Part shown: positions 26,661-36,994 of the stretch, one piece after another
Layout: every line of letters starts with the position of its first letter
How positions within the stretch are numbered: the first letter of the stretch is position 1
Assembly: GCA_024998815.1 (NCBI GenBank)
Contig: JACEUQ010000003.1
Location: forward strand, 323,900 to 387,899
Reading direction: 5' to 3'
Length of the DNA stretch: 64,000 bases
From: Opitutus sp.
GTDB taxonomy: Bacteria > Verrucomicrobiota > Verrucomicrobiia > Opitutales > Opitutaceae
The notes under the pieces: model-generated
What the model was told of the DNA's origin: nothing
What the model saw: the letters and a program-made list of their open reading frames with translations, nothing else
Databases searched by the model: none
Program-made: the position numbers and the translations under genes

Positions 26661-27959
26661 ATGTCCGCCCTCCGCTCCCGTTCCCTCTCCCTGATCGGCG
26701 CCGGCCTGCTGTCCCCCGCCGTAGCCGCAGCCCAAACCGCCGCCGCGCCCTCCCCCGCGCTCAGCGCCGGCGACACCGCGTGGATGCTCACCGCCACCGC
26801 GCTGGTGCTGTTCATGACCCTGCCGGGCCTGGCTCTATTTTACGGCGGCTTGGTGCGGGCCAAAAACTACCTCTCGGTGCTCATGCACTGCGTGGCGGTA
26901 GCCGGGCTGGCCTCGGTCCTGTGGGTCGTCGGCCTCTACAGCCTGAGCTTCACCCCGGGTAACGGCTGGATCGGCGGCCTCAGCGCCCTCGGCCTGCACG
27001 GAGTCGGCGGCCTGGCCGGGCGCACCTATCCGGAAACCGTGTTTGTGATGTTCCAGATGACTTTTGCGATCATCACCCCCGGGCTGATCATCGGCGCTTT
27101 TGTCGAACGCCTGAAGTTCAGCGCCATGCTGCTGTTCACCGCGCTTTGGCTGGTGTTGGTTTACGCGCCGGTGACGCACTGGGTGTGGGGCGGCGGCTGG
27201 ATGCAGCAACTCGGGGTAATCGACTTAGCGGGCGGCATCGTCGTCCACGCAACCGCCGGCATCGCCGCGCTGGTGTTGGCCTGGTTGGTCGGCCCGCGCG
27301 CCGGTTATCCCGCGCACATGCACCCGCCCCACAGCCCGGGCCTGGTCATGATGGGCGCCGGCATGCTGTGGGTCGGCTGGTTTGGCTTTAACGCTGGCAG
27401 CCAGGGCGGGGCTAACGAGGCGGCCGGGCTCACGATGTTGGTCACCCACATCTCGGCGGCGGTCGGCGGCCTGACGTGGATGGCCCTGGAATGGCGAAAG
27501 AACGGCAAACCCGGCCTTGTTGGCATCGTGACGGGCTTAGTGGCGGGTTTAGCCACGATTACGCCCGCATCGGGCAACGTCAGCCCGCTGGGCGCGGTCC
27601 TGATCGGCTTCTTGGCCGGGTGCGTCTGCTATTACATGTGCGTACTGATTCGCCGAAAGCTGCGCATCGACGACGCGCTCGACGTGTTTGCGGTGCATGG
27701 GGTGGGAGGCATTTTGGGCACGCTGTTGTTGGCGGTGCTCGGCTCGCCCCGTTTTGGCGGCCACGGCGTCGACCACATCGGCGCGCAATTTTTAATTCAG
27801 GCCAAGTGCGTCGGCTTCACCCTGCTCTGGTCCGGCGTGATCAGCCTCGTGATCGGCCTGGTGATCAAAAAAACCATCGGCCTGCGGGTGGACGAGTCGG
27901 CCGAAGACATCGGCCTCGACCAAGCCGAGCACGGCGAAACCGCCTACCACCTCGAATAA
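26661..27959 (+). CDS. amtB: Ammonium transporter
   Basis: 432 residues with a cleavable signal (to about AAAQT) and 11 predicted helices. Pore residues are recognisable: FQMTFAIITP (Phe gate), APVTHWVWGGGWM (first pore His), WFGFNAGSQGG and FAVHGVGGILGTLL (second pore His). It moves ammonium/ammonia into the cell. No glnK/glnB gene is adjacent, which is unusual because PII usually accompanies amtB. Confidence 0.95.
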   Translation: MSALRSRSLSLIGAGLLSPAVAAAQTAAAPSPALSAGDTAWMLTATALVLFMTLPGLALFYGGLVRAKNYLSVLMHCVAVAGLASVLWVVGLYSLSFTPGNGWIGGLSALGLHGVGGLAGRTYPETVFVMFQMTFAIITPGLIIGAFVERLKFSAMLLFTALWLVLVYAPVTHWVWGGGWMQQLGVIDLAGGIVVHATAGIAALVLAWLVGPRAGYPAHMHPPHSPGLVMMGAGMLWVGWFGFNAGSQGGANEAAGLTMLVTHISAAVGGLTWMALEWRKNGKPGLVGIVTGLVAGLATITPASGNVSPLGAVLIGFLAGCVCYYMCVLIRRKLRIDDALDVFAVHGVGGILGTLLLAVLGSPRFGGHGVDHIGAQFLIQAKCVGFTLLWSGVISLVIGLVIKKTIGLRVDESAEDIGLDQAEHGETAYHLE

Positions 27960-27994
27960 GTGCGCTGGGGGAACGCCGCCCACCGCCCGAACAC

Positions 27995-29440
27995 TCAAAC
28001 CACCCGCGTGGGTTTCCCCTCTTCCGCCCCATGCCGCGCCAGATGACGGCCGAAGCCGCGCATCACCACCAGGTGGGCGATGGCCTGCGTGAGGTTGTAG
28101 AAGTACCAGGGCAGCGTCGGCGAAAAATCGTGGATCGCCGCCAACACGCAGGTGCGGTTGAGCATTTCGCGGAACTCGAGCCGGCCTTTTTTGTTGTCCT
28201 GGGTACGCGCCAGCAGGCCGCCGGTGATGTAAAACAACACCCGGTCCTCGGTGCTGCGGGTTTTCGAATAGGTCAGTTCCAACAACAACACCCACTGCGA
28301 ACCGAGGTAAAAGCGGCAGCGTCCATCACCATCCACCGTACACTTGATAAACGGCCAGACGAACCGGGGCAGCCAGCGGTAATACTCCTCCGCCACCCAA
28401 CGCGACGAAACCCCCGCCGGCAACGGCAGGCGCTGCACCGAGCGCACCCGCTTGGCCGCACGCATCGCCAGCTCATCTCGCGGCCGCAGCGCTTCAAGCC
28501 GCGGGCGAATCAGGCGATTGTTCGCGTCGACCGACTGCCGCAGCGCTTCGCCAAAACTCATCGCGCCCACTTTCAAGTAGGCAAGCAATGGGTTTTCGTG
28601 GGCCAGCATGTCGTGCTTTAGACTCTCCACCAACGGGTTAACCAGAGCAGGCGAGGCCCCGGTGATCCACGCCACCCAAAACTTGGACAACCAATTAGGC
28701 AAAAGCGGAACCTCCACCATGCGCGGGGACCGCCCGAGGAGCTCGGCGGTTTTCTCCAGCAATTCGCGATAAGTCATCACGTCGGGCCCGCCGATATCGT
28801 AGCTGGCGCCATAGTAGGTCGGATCGCCCAGCACCCGGTCGATCGCGCGCACCACCTCTTGAATGGACACCGGCTGCATGCGCGAGCGCACCCACGACGG
28901 CAACACCATCAGGGGCAGGCGGTGCACCAGGTTGATCAGAATGCGCAACGAAGACCCGCCCGGCCCCACCACCAAACCGGCGCGCAAGGCGGTCACCGGC
29001 GTCGCCCCTGCGCCCAGCGCCTGTTCCACCTCAAGGCGGCTTGCGAGGTGCGCAGAGAGGGTCACTGCCGGCGGAATCAAGCCGCCCATATAAACGATTT
29101 GTTTGATCCCATGCAGGCGGGCGGCCCGTGCGAAGTTGTCCGCCAAAATCAGATCCAGATCCACAAATGTGCCCTGGGTAAGACGCGAAGACGGCAGCAT
29201 GGAATGAACGAGATAAAGGGCGTAATCGGCGCCCTTGAGCGCCTCCTCGGTTTCCAACAGTGAAAACAAATCACACTGCCGCCACTCGACCCCAACCGTC
29301 ACCGGCCCGAGGGCGGCGTGGGCCAGCGAACGGGTCAACGCGACCACCCGAAATCGTTTGGCCAGCTGGGCGCAAATCGCCTGGCCGACAAAACCGCTGG
29401 CACCGGCCACCACCACCGTGGGCTGCGTAATTGTAGTCAT
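27995..29440 (-). CDS. NAD(P)-binding epimerase/SDR-like protein
   Basis: 481 residues from ATG at 29440. Rossmann start VVVAGASGFVGQAICAQLA (GxxGxxG), VYMGGLIP, and ASYDIGGPDVMTYRELL follow the NmrA/NDUFA9-like atypical SDR plan through residue 290. The C-terminal 190 residues (RWVAEEYYRWLPRFVWPFIK and onward) are a less known extension seen in bacterial proteins of this type. The substrate is unknown. It is convergent with amtB (35 bases apart). Confidence 0.75.
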   Translation of the reverse strand: MTTITQPTVVVAGASGFVGQAICAQLAKRFRVVALTRSLAHAALGPVTVGVEWRQCDLFSLLETEEALKGADYALYLVHSMLPSSRLTQGTFVDLDLILADNFARAARLHGIKQIVYMGGLIPPAVTLSAHLASRLEVEQALGAGATPVTALRAGLVVGPGGSSLRILINLVHRLPLMVLPSWVRSRMQPVSIQEVVRAIDRVLGDPTYYGASYDIGGPDVMTYRELLEKTAELLGRSPRMVEVPLLPNWLSKFWVAWITGASPALVNPLVESLKHDMLAHENPLLAYLKVGAMSFGEALRQSVDANNRLIRPRLEALRPRDELAMRAAKRVRSVQRLPLPAGVSSRWVAEEYYRWLPRFVWPFIKCTVDGDGRCRFYLGSQWVLLLELTYSKTRSTEDRVLFYITGGLLARTQDNKKGRLEFREMLNRTCVLAAIHDFSPTLPWYFYNLTQAIAHLVVMRGFGRHLARHGAEEGKPTRVV

Positions 29441-29604
29441 CACGTTAAAATGTAGTCGGTTAAACCAAGCGAATGAAGGCCCGGTAAACGCCAGAGGGAG
29501 GCGTCTGCAAGAGCGTCAGCTTCGCAAAGGCAGTCCAGGGCGCAAGCGCCGAGGCGTGGGGCTTCACCGGAGGGGGCGCATCCGTGTGGACTGGCTCGTT
29601 GCCG

Positions 29605-29683
29605 AAAGTAGCGCAGACTTCCAGTCTGCCTCCGACGCCGGTCGGAGCCGAACCCGGAGCAGACTGGAAGTCTGCGCTACTTT
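29605..29683. repeat. Paired TCC-loop hairpins
   Basis: AAAGTAGC then GCAGACT-TCC-AGTCTGC (29613-29629), and the inverted copy GCAGACT-GGA-AGTCTGC (29659-29675) followed by GCGCTACTTT. The pair forms one large inverted repeat. Related single or paired units are at 36995-37022, 37491-37546, 48943-48977, 54423-54450 and 62231-62260. The gap 29441-29813 also holds a pyrimidine-rich tract but no gene. Confidence 0.85.
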
Positions 29684-29813
29684 TCGATCCCGGACGACAC
29701 AGAGGTCGTCCCTCCGGCTTCGTCCTCTTTCTCTTACTCTTACTCGTTCTCTCCTCCGCGGCCCTACCCTACCTGCTCCCACCCTTCGCGCCTCGCCCCT
29801 GTCCCCTACCCGC

Positions 29814-31700
29814 TCAGCGCCCTCCCCTACCCGCTTCGATCAAGACCATCAGCGTGCTGATATCCGCCGGATTCACCCCGCTGATCCGGCTGGCCTGGCC
29901 CAGCGTATAGGGGCGAATTTCCGCCAATTTAAGAGCACTTTCCTTCCGCAATCCACGCACCTGGGAGTAGTCGATGTGCGGCGGGATTTTGATTTTTTCG
30001 ATCTCACTGAGCTTGGCGATTTGCCGCTGCTCGCGCGCCAAATACCCCTGGTGACTGACCCGATAAAGCACCTCCTGCCGCAAGCCCTCCGGCTCAGCCA
30101 AAAACTCCGCTGGTAACGCGGGCATGTTTTCCAACGGCCCGGTCACCGCGCGTCGGATCGAATCCCCAAAACTCCCCTGCCCTGCCGGCGCTTTCGTGGC
30201 CTCCAAAAAGTCGATCCAATGCTCGGTCTGCCGTTTTCCCGCCTGCATGCGCGCTAGCCGGGACGGCGACACCAACCCGTGATCCCGGGCATGGTGCTGG
30301 AGCCGCAACTCGGCACTGCCGTGGTTAAACAACAAGCGGTATTCAGCCCGACTGGTGAACATCCGGTAAGGTTCGTTGGTGCCCTTGGTCACCAAGTCGT
30401 CGATCAACACCCCGATGTAACCCTCGTGACGGCCAATGACCAACGGCGGCAGCTGACGCACCTTATTGACCGCATTTACCCCCGCCACCAGCCCTTGCGA
30501 GGCAGCCTCCTCGTAACCCGACGTGCCATTGATCTGCCCGGCAAAAAATAAGTTTTCGACCTTTTTGGACTCCAAGGAAGCGAACAACTGCGTCGGCGGG
30601 GCGAAATCATACTCCACCGCGTAGGCCGGACGCAGGATCTGGGCATTTTCCAGCCCCGGAATGCTGCGCACCATCTGCACCTGAACATCGAAGGGCAACG
30701 AAGTGGACAACCCGTTGATGTAATACTCGTTGGTCGAACGTCCCTCCGGCTCCAAATAAAGCAGATGCCGAGGCTTGTCGGCAAAACGCACGAACTTGTC
30801 CTCGATGCTCGGGCAATAACGCGGGCCGACGCCCTCAATCTCGCCCGAATACATGGCGGAGAGATGCAGGTTGTCGCGAACCAACCGGGCAGTTTCAGCG
30901 GTGGTGTGGGTCAGCCAGCAAGACACCTGATTGGTGTCGTGGGCCCAACCCAGACGCTTTTCGCCGGTCTGTTCCACGTGGAACAGGTCTTCCGGATCAC
31001 GGCTGTCGTAGAAGGCGAAGCGGGTGGGCACCTCGGACCCGCGCTGCTCCTCCATCTTGGTAAAATCCAGGCTGCGACCGAGCAAACGGGGCGGCGTCCC
31101 GGTTTTGAGCCGTCGCAGCTCGATTCCGGCCTCCAAAAAGCTCGCCGAGAGGGTTTTGGCCGAAAAATCACCCAACCGACCGCCTTCGTTCTTGTTTTGG
31201 CCGATGTGCATGAGCCCGCGCAGGAACGTCCCAGTGGTCACGATCACGGTTTTTCCCACAAATTCGATGTCCAGGTTGGTCCTAACGCCAGTGACCGTCT
31301 GACCCTCGTAAATGAGCCCCGTCACCGTGGCCTGGAAAACCTGAAGGTTGGGCTGCAATTCCAGGGTGTGCTTCAGGCGGAATTGATAGGCCTTTTTATC
31401 GCACTGGGCGCGGGGCGACTGCACGGCCGGCCCCTTGGACTCGTTGAGCAGGCGAAACTGGATGGCCGTGAGGTCCGTATTAATCCCCATTTCGCCGCCC
31501 AGGGCGTCGATTTCACGCACCATTTGACCCTTGGCCTGCCCGCCAATGGCTGGATTACAGCTCATTTGGGCGATCGTATCGATGTTGCCCGTGAGCAGCA
31601 GGGTGGAGGCCCCCATGCGAGCGGCCGCCAGCGCGGCCTCGCAGCCAGCATGGCCGGCACCGCAAACGATCACATCAAAGGGAGTGGAGTTAAAAATCAT
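29814..31700 (-). CDS. mnmG: tRNA uridine-5-carboxymethylaminomethyl modification enzyme MnmG
   Basis: 628 residues, normal length. FAD-binding [17 protein letters not shown] at the start; [20 protein letters not shown] and [12 protein letters not shown] are MnmG signatures, with the catalytic Cys in the second; the C-terminal part carries [20 protein letters not shown]. With MnmE it modifies the wobble uridine of certain tRNAs using FAD, GTP and 5,10-methylene-THF. mnmE lies 3.8 kb upstream on the same strand; only an IS nest separates them, so they were probably neighbours. A parS-like palindrome is embedded. Confidence 0.97.
   Translation of the reverse strand: MIFNSTPFDVIVCGAGHAGCEAALAAARMGASTLLLTGNIDTIAQMSCNPAIGGQAKGQMVREIDALGGEMGINTDLTAIQFRLLNESKGPAVQSPRAQCDKKAYQFRLKHTLELQPNLQVFQATVTGLIYEGQTVTGVRTNLDIEFVGKTVIVTTGTFLRGLMHIGQNKNEGGRLGDFSAKTLSASFLEAGIELRRLKTGTPPRLLGRSLDFTKMEEQRGSEVPTRFAFYDSRDPEDLFHVEQTGEKRLGWAHDTNQVSCWLTHTTAETARLVRDNLHLSAMYSGEIEGVGPRYCPSIEDKFVRFADKPRHLLYLEPEGRSTNEYYINGLSTSLPFDVQVQMVRSIPGLENAQILRPAYAVEYDFAPPTQLFASLESKKVENLFFAGQINGTSGYEEAASQGLVAGVNAVNKVRQLPPLVIGRHEGYIGVLIDDLVTKGTNEPYRMFTSRAEYRLLFNHGSAELRLQHHARDHGLVSPSRLARMQAGKRQTEHWIDFLEATKAPAGQGSFGDSIRRAVTGPLENMPALPAEFLAEPEGLRQEVLYRVSHQGYLAREQRQIAKLSEIEKIKIPPHIDYSQVRGLRKESALKLAEIRPYTLGQASRISGVNPADISTLMVLIEAGRGGR
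30970..30985. promoter_or_regulatory. parS-like palindrome inside mnmG
   Basis: TGTTCCACGTGGAACA, a perfect 16-bp palindrome fitting the ParB-binding consensus TGTTnCACGTGnAACA. It encodes LFHVEQ in MnmG. ParB would bind and spread from here to segregate the origin region. Confidence 0.75.
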
Positions 31701-32244
31701 GCGGAAGGGGAGTAACCACTAATGAACACTTATGGGCACTAATGAAGGCAGAAAGTCGACAGCCCGAATACCCCAGATTCTTAACCGCTAATGGGCGCTA
31801 ATGGACGCTAATTACGCGTCGACTAATTCCAAGCCGCTCGAGCCTTTTAGCCGCGAAAGAACGCAGAGATCGCATAGAACTAAACCTAAATCCGGCAATA
31901 GAAAGTGCGGCCGGCGGGCGTTGCCCGTCGGATAGATGAGGGTGGAGAGTGCTGCGGCAGGCTGAACGGAAGCGCGATCAGCTTGGGGCGGTGGCCAAAG
32001 GCGGTTCAGGGCCGAGTACAGGGAAGTTTTCCTGTAAAATCCTCGCTACGATTTGCCCCCAGCGCTGGGCGACACTCCATTGCTCCGCATTATGAAGGAT
32101 ACCATGTAACCATCTGGCCAGCTTTGTGATGAGTTCACTCAGGCGAGGTGCCTCGGCATGGCTCAAGCGCACGTCCAGGCGGCGTTGACCGGAGTGTTCG
32201 CTCTGCCGGGTCGCTCCGCAGAGCAGACGGGGACGTGTACTCAC

Positions 32245-33985
32245 CCTAAATCCGGCAATAGAAACTAGCCAAAAATCACGCAGGTGATTGTTTGGCTGTC
32301 ATATGCCGCCGTTTTTACCGCCGGAAAAAGCTCACCCCGAGGGTGAGTCAGAAAACCCTGATCACAAGGCAACGCCAAGCGATGCCGCCGAGGTGTTGAT
32401 TGTGGATACACCCGGAGGACGTTTTCGTGCGCAGTTCGCCCCAGAGTTGCCGGTGAGCCCCTTGGGGGCACTGGTGTTTTTCACGCAGTACTTGTGTGCG
32501 ACAGGAGGCTTCGAGGCACTGGTTGCGGACACGCCGCTTTGTTACAGCAGCAACCGCGCACACCGCCCTCGCGACGTGATTGGAACCCTGCTTTTGGGGA
32601 TGCTCTCCGGGCACTATCGCTACGCGCACCTCGCGGCCCTGCGCGGCGACGACATTGCCCCGAGCCTGCTCGGACTTAAGTCGATTGTCAGCGAGGATTG
32701 TGTGCGCCGGGCGCTGGCTCGCATCGGTGCCGAGCAGGGGCAGGACTGGTTGCGGCGTCACCTCGACCAAACCTGTCATGGGTTTTTGGATAACCAGTGG
32801 ATCCTCGACATCGATGTCACCATCAAGCCCATCTATGGACGTCAGGAAGGTGCCAGCATCGGCTATAACCCGCAAAAGCCCGGACGCCCCAGCCACGCCT
32901 ACCACACCTACTGGATCGCCACCTTGCGCCTGTGTCTGGACGTGGAGGTGCACCCCGGCGATCAATCCGCCGCCGGACATGGTTTTGCGGGGCTGTGGGC
33001 GCTCATCGACCGACTGCCAGCCGAGCGCCGGCCCCATCTTTTGCGCGGTGACTGCGCCTATGGCCAGGAGGCGCTGCTCAGTGAAGCTGAAGCGCGTAAA
33101 CTCAACTATTTGTTCAAACTGCGCCGCACCGCCAAGGCCCGCGAGCTGGTGGCCGCGCTTGAACGCACCACCACCACCGCTTGGACCGACGCCGGACAAG
33201 GCTGGCAGGGCTGCGAAAGCTGCCTGCGCCTGCAAGGCTGGAACCGGGCCCGACGTGTGGTGGTCTTGCGCCGTCGCCTCAACGACCAACGCCACCCCCG
33301 GGCCCGCCGCCGCCTCGTGCGCGAGCAAGCCGACCACGCTTTGCTGCTGAACATCCCCGACGCGGCCGCCTGCGAGCCGATCATCTACGAACATCAGATC
33401 CTCGTTACGAGCCTGCCCTACGAGATCCTTACCCTTGCCACCCTGTATCGGGAACGTGGGGGCGCGGAAAACCCCTTCGACGAGCTCAAGAACCAGTGGA
33501 GCTGGTCGGGGTTTACCTCCCAGGAGCTAAACTCCTGTCAGCACGCCGCGCGTTTGGCCGCACTGGTTTACAACTGGTGGACGCTCTATCACCGCCTGCT
33601 TCAACCCGGTCAGCACCACGAGGCGGTGAGTACACGTCCCCGTCTGCTCTGCGGAGCGACCCGGCAGAGCGAACACTCCGGTCAACGCCGCCTGGACGTG
33701 CGCTTGAGCCATGCCGAGGCACCTCGCCTGAGTGAACTCATCACAAAGCTGGCCAGATGGTTACATGGTATCCTTCATAATGCGGAGCAATGGAGTGTCG
33801 CCCAGCGCTGGGGGCAAATCGTAGCGAGGATTTTACAGGAAAACTTCCCTGTACTCGGCCCTGAACCGCCTTTGGCCACCGCCCCAAGCTGATCGCGCTT
33901 CCGTTCAGCCTGCCGCAGCACTCTCCACCCTCATCTATCCGACGGGCAACGCCCGCCGGCCGCACTTTCTATTGCCGGATTTAGG
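32245..33985 (+). mobile_element. IS1380-family element, copy 2, complete
   Basis: 1,741 bp with 20-bp inverted ends, flanked by CTCAC (32240-32244 and 33986-33990). Inserted in copy 3 in the opposite orientation. The sequence shows no visible difference from the other two copies where they overlap, so transposition was recent. Confidence 0.95.
32288..33892 (+). CDS. IS1380-family DDE transposase, intact
   Basis: 534 residues. Catalytic Asp in WILDIDVTIKP near residue 175, followed by the family signature YGRQEGASIGYNPQKPG; second Asp in LLRGDCAYGQEAL; Glu in ERGGAENPFDELK (Y-R-E-K-like). C-terminal region ends LGPEPPLATAPS. This is the only uninterrupted copy in the window and could mobilise the others. 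ISEcp1 belongs to the same family. Confidence 0.93.
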   Translation: MFGCHMPPFLPPEKAHPEGESENPDHKATPSDAAEVLIVDTPGGRFRAQFAPELPVSPLGALVFFTQYLCATGGFEALVADTPLCYSSNRAHRPRDVIGTLLLGMLSGHYRYAHLAALRGDDIAPSLLGLKSIVSEDCVRRALARIGAEQGQDWLRRHLDQTCHGFLDNQWILDIDVTIKPIYGRQEGASIGYNPQKPGRPSHAYHTYWIATLRLCLDVEVHPGDQSAAGHGFAGLWALIDRLPAERRPHLLRGDCAYGQEALLSEAEARKLNYLFKLRRTAKARELVAALERTTTTAWTDAGQGWQGCESCLRLQGWNRARRVVVLRRRLNDQRHPRARRRLVREQADHALLLNIPDAAACEPIIYEHQILVTSLPYEILTLATLYRERGGAENPFDELKNQWSWSGFTSQELNSCQHAARLAALVYNWWTLYHRLLQPGQHHEAVSTRPRLLCGATRQSEHSGQRRLDVRLSHAEAPRLSELITKLARWLHGILHNAEQWSVAQRWGQIVARILQENFPVLGPEPPLATAPS

Positions 33986-35480
33986 CTCACCGCCTCGTGG
34001 TGCTGACCGGGTTGAAGCAGGCGGTGATAGAGCGTCCACCAGTTGTAAACCAGTGCGGCCAAACGCGCGGCGTGCTGACAGGAGTTTAGCTCCTGGGAGG
34101 TAAACCCCGACCAGCTCCACTGGTTCTTGAGCTCGTCGAAGGGGTTTTCCGCGCCCCCACGTTCCCGATACAGGGTGGCAAGGGTAAGGATCTCGTAGGG
34201 CAGGCTCGTAACGAGGATCTGATGTTCGTAGATGATCGGCTCGCAGGCGGCCGCGTCGGGGATGTTCAGCAGCAAAGCGTGGTCGGCTTGCTCGCGCACG
34301 AGGCGGCGGCGGGCCCGGGGGTGGCGTTGGTCGTTGAGGCGACGGCGCAAGACCACCACACGTCGGGCCCGGTTCCAGCCTTGCAGGCGCAGGCAGCTTT
34401 CGCAGCCCTGCCAGCCTTGTCCGGCGTCGGTCCAAGCGGTGGTGGTGGTGCGTTCAAGCGCGGCCACCAGCTCGCGGGCCTTGGCGGTGCGGCGCAGTTT
34501 GAACAAATAGTTGAGTTTACGCGCTTCAGCTTCACTGAGCAGCGCCTCCTGGCCATAGGCGCAGTCACCGCGCAAAAGATGGGGCCGGCGCTCGGCTGGC
34601 AGTCGGTCGATGAGCGCCCACAGCCCCGCAAAACCATGTCCGGCGGCGGATTGATCGCCGGGGTGCACCTCCACGTCCAGACACAGGCGCAAGGTGGCGA
34701 TCCAGTAGGTGTGGTAGGCGTGGCTGGGGCGTCCGGGCTTTTGCGGGTTATAGCCGATGCTGGCACCTTCCTGACGTCCATAGATGGGCTTGATGGTGAC
34801 ATCGATGTCGAGGATCCACTGGTTATCCAAAAACCCATGACAGGTTTGGTCGAGGTGACGCCGCAACCAGTCCTGCCCCTGCTCGGCACCGATGCGAGCC
34901 AGCGCCCGGCGCACACAATCCTCGCTGACAATCGACTTAAGTCCGAGCAGGCTCGGGGCAATGTCGTCGCCGCGCAGGGCCGCGAGGTGCGCGTAGCGAT
35001 AGTGCCCGGAGAGCATCCCCAAAAGCAGGGTTCCAATCACGTCGCGAGGGCGGTGTGCGCGGTTGCTGCTGTAACAAAGCGGCGTGTCCGCAACCAGTGC
35101 CTCGAAGCCTCCTGTCGCACACAAGTACTGCGTGAAAAACACCAGTGCCCCCAAGGGGCTCACCGGCAACTCTGGGGCGAACTGCGCACGAAAACGTCCT
35201 CCGGGTGTATCCACAATCAACACCTCGGCGGCATCGCTTGGCGTTGCCTTGTGATCAGGGTTTTCTGACTCACCCTCGGGGTGAGCTTTTTCCGGCGGTA
35301 AAAACGGCGGCATATGACAGCCAAACAATCACCTGCGTGATTTTTGGCTAGTTTCTATTGCCGGATTTAGGCTAAAGGGCTTTTTCTTTGCGCTCCTTGC
35401 GCTCTTTGGCGGCCAAACTGCCTTGGCTGGCTCCGCCACGTTGAATGCTACTGCACGCTGAGACACGTGACCCGCCGCCA

Positions 35481-36878
35481 TCACTTGCCAATACAGAAGG
35501 TTTTAAAAAGGTGATCGAGCATGCGCTCGTTGTCGATTTTACCGGCAATCTCACCCAGCGCATCGAGCGCCCCGCGCAGGTCGCTGGCCAGCAACTCGAC
35601 CGGCCCAGACTCCGCAACCTGCTTACTGGCAATAAGAAGACATGAGTTCGCTCGCCGCAGCGCATCGGCGTGACGGGCGTTAATCGCAATGATTTCATCG
35701 CCCTGATCCAGCCGGAAGGCGTCGGCCAACCGGCCCACCTGGACCGTCAGCGCCTCCAGCCCGGCGCCAGTTAAAGCCGAGACCTCCAGCACCGGCAAAC
35801 CAAGCGGAGACAGGGCAGGGGAGGCCATGCCGCCCGCAACCACGTGCCCGCCCGCACCTGAAACAGAACCCAGCAAATCAGCCTTATTGAGCAGCACCAC
35901 CGTGTTGGCCGGAGTCAGCCGGGTAGCAACGGCTGGAGGCAGGGCAGGGCAGGGACGGGTAGCGTCGAGCACCCAGAGGAACAAATCCGCCTCGGCAGCG
36001 CGCTCCAGGGTCTTGGCCATGCCGAGTTTTTCCAGCGGGGCAGGGGCGGGATTGAGCCCGGCGGTGTCGATCAGCCGCAGCCAATGCGCCCCGAGCGAAA
36101 TACGCTCCTCGATAAAGTCCCGCGTCGTCCCCGGCTCAGCGCTGACCAGGGCGCGCTCGTGGCCCACCAGCGCGTTGAGCAGGCTGCTTTTGCCCGCATT
36201 GGGCTCGCCGATGATGACCGTCCGGATGCCCTCGCGCAGCAGTTCGCCGTAGTGCTGGGTGGCCAGCAGCCGCGATGTTCCACGTAGAACACCCGCCAAT
36301 TCAGCCGCCACCAAGCGGCGGTCCTCGGCAGGCAGGTCTTCGTCGGGGAAGTCGATGTAGGCTTCGATGCGCGCCAGCACCAGGAGCAGCCCTTCAGTTA
36401 ACTCACCCAGATGCCGGCCAAGGCTGCCGCGCAGCTGTTGGTTGGCTGCAACCAGTGCGCGTTCACTGCGGGCGTGAATCAAATCCATCACGGCCTCGGC
36501 TTGGCTGAGGTCCATTTTACCGCCCAAAAAGGCGCGGCGGGTGAATTCACCTGCTTCGGCCGCCCGACAGCCCCTTACAAGTAGGTCCTTGAGAATGGCT
36601 TGGGCGATGAAGGGATTGCCGTGGCAGGAGATTTCCAGCGAATCCTCGCCGGTGTAGGAGCTCGGGCCCCGGTAAAAGGTGACCAGGACGTCGTCGAGCA
36701 ACCGGCCGGACTGGTCGCGGTAATCGGCGTGGCGGGCCAGCCGCGGGGGCAGGGGAGTGGGCCCGAAAATCGCCTGTGCCAGGGAGGCGCAGTCCGGGCC
36801 GCTGGCCCGCACCACGGCAAGGGCGGCGGTGCCCACGGGCGTGGCGAGAGCGGCGATGGTGTCGGTCGTTCGGGACAT
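35481..36878 (-). CDS. mnmE: tRNA modification GTPase MnmE
   Basis: 465 residues from ATG at 36878 (MSRTTDTIAALAT). N-terminal THF-binding domain, then a helical domain with the inserted G domain: GEPNAGKSSLLNAL (P-loop), GTTRD, DTAGL and LNKADLL. It ends in CIGK, where the conserved Cys sits in the CxGK tail. Acts with MnmG on wobble uridine 34. A parS-like site with one mismatch lies inside. Confidence 0.97.
   Translation of the reverse strand: MSRTTDTIAALATPVGTAALAVVRASGPDCASLAQAIFGPTPLPPRLARHADYRDQSGRLLDDVLVTFYRGPSSYTGEDSLEISCHGNPFIAQAILKDLLVRGCRAAEAGEFTRRAFLGGKMDLSQAEAVMDLIHARSERALVAANQQLRGSLGRHLGELTEGLLLVLARIEAYIDFPDEDLPAEDRRLVAAELAGVLRGTSRLLATQHYGELLREGIRTVIIGEPNAGKSSLLNALVGHERALVSAEPGTTRDFIEERISLGAHWLRLIDTAGLNPAPAPLEKLGMAKTLERAAEADLFLWVLDATRPCPALPPAVATRLTPANTVVLLNKADLLGSVSGAGGHVVAGGMASPALSPLGLPVLEVSALTGAGLEALTVQVGRLADAFRLDQGDEIIAINARHADALRRANSCLLIASKQVAESGPVELLASDLRGALDALGEIAGKIDNERMLDHLFKTFCIGK
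36276..36291. promoter_or_regulatory. parS-like site inside mnmE
   Basis: TGTTCCACGTAGAACA differs by one base from the palindrome in mnmG. It is about 5.3 kb away in sequence, or about 1.8 kb before the IS nest arrived. Two close parS sites are the usual origin-proximal arrangement. Confidence 0.6.
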
Positions 36879-36994
36879 GGCGCAGACGGAATGCGGAGAC
36901 CCGCCAAAGGGCAAAATTAAACCAGCCGGGAGCGAACTGGCAGGGAAAGGTTCGCCCCGGGAGGGTCCACCTCCGTGTGGACCAGTAAGGTGCT

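Larger units (their letters stand above)
31978..35328 (-). pseudogene. IS1380-family transposase of copy 3, split by copy 2
   Basis: N-terminal part from 35328 down to 33986 and C-terminal part from 32244 to 31978. The break follows the QHHEAV codons; the N-terminal part keeps all three catalytic acidic residues but then reads into the inserted copy and stops at 33931. Joining the pieces restores the 534-residue protein. Confidence 0.9.
31885..35371 (-). mobile_element. IS1380-family element, copy 3, interrupted by copy 2
   Basis: Outer element reading leftward, in two pieces (31885-32244 and 33986-35371) that sum to 1,741 bp after removing a duplicated 5-mer. Ends are CCTAAATCCGGCAATAGAAA and complement, flanked by CTAAA on both sides (31880-31884, 35372-35376). 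It landed in a hairpin repeat of the GCCGCGAAAGAACGC type between mnmG and mnmE. Confidence 0.93.

Noticed and set aside
27476-28621. 381-codon plus-strand frame spanning amtB and the epimerase gene
   Set aside because: It overlaps two convincing genes in other frames and is Arg/Pro/His-rich.
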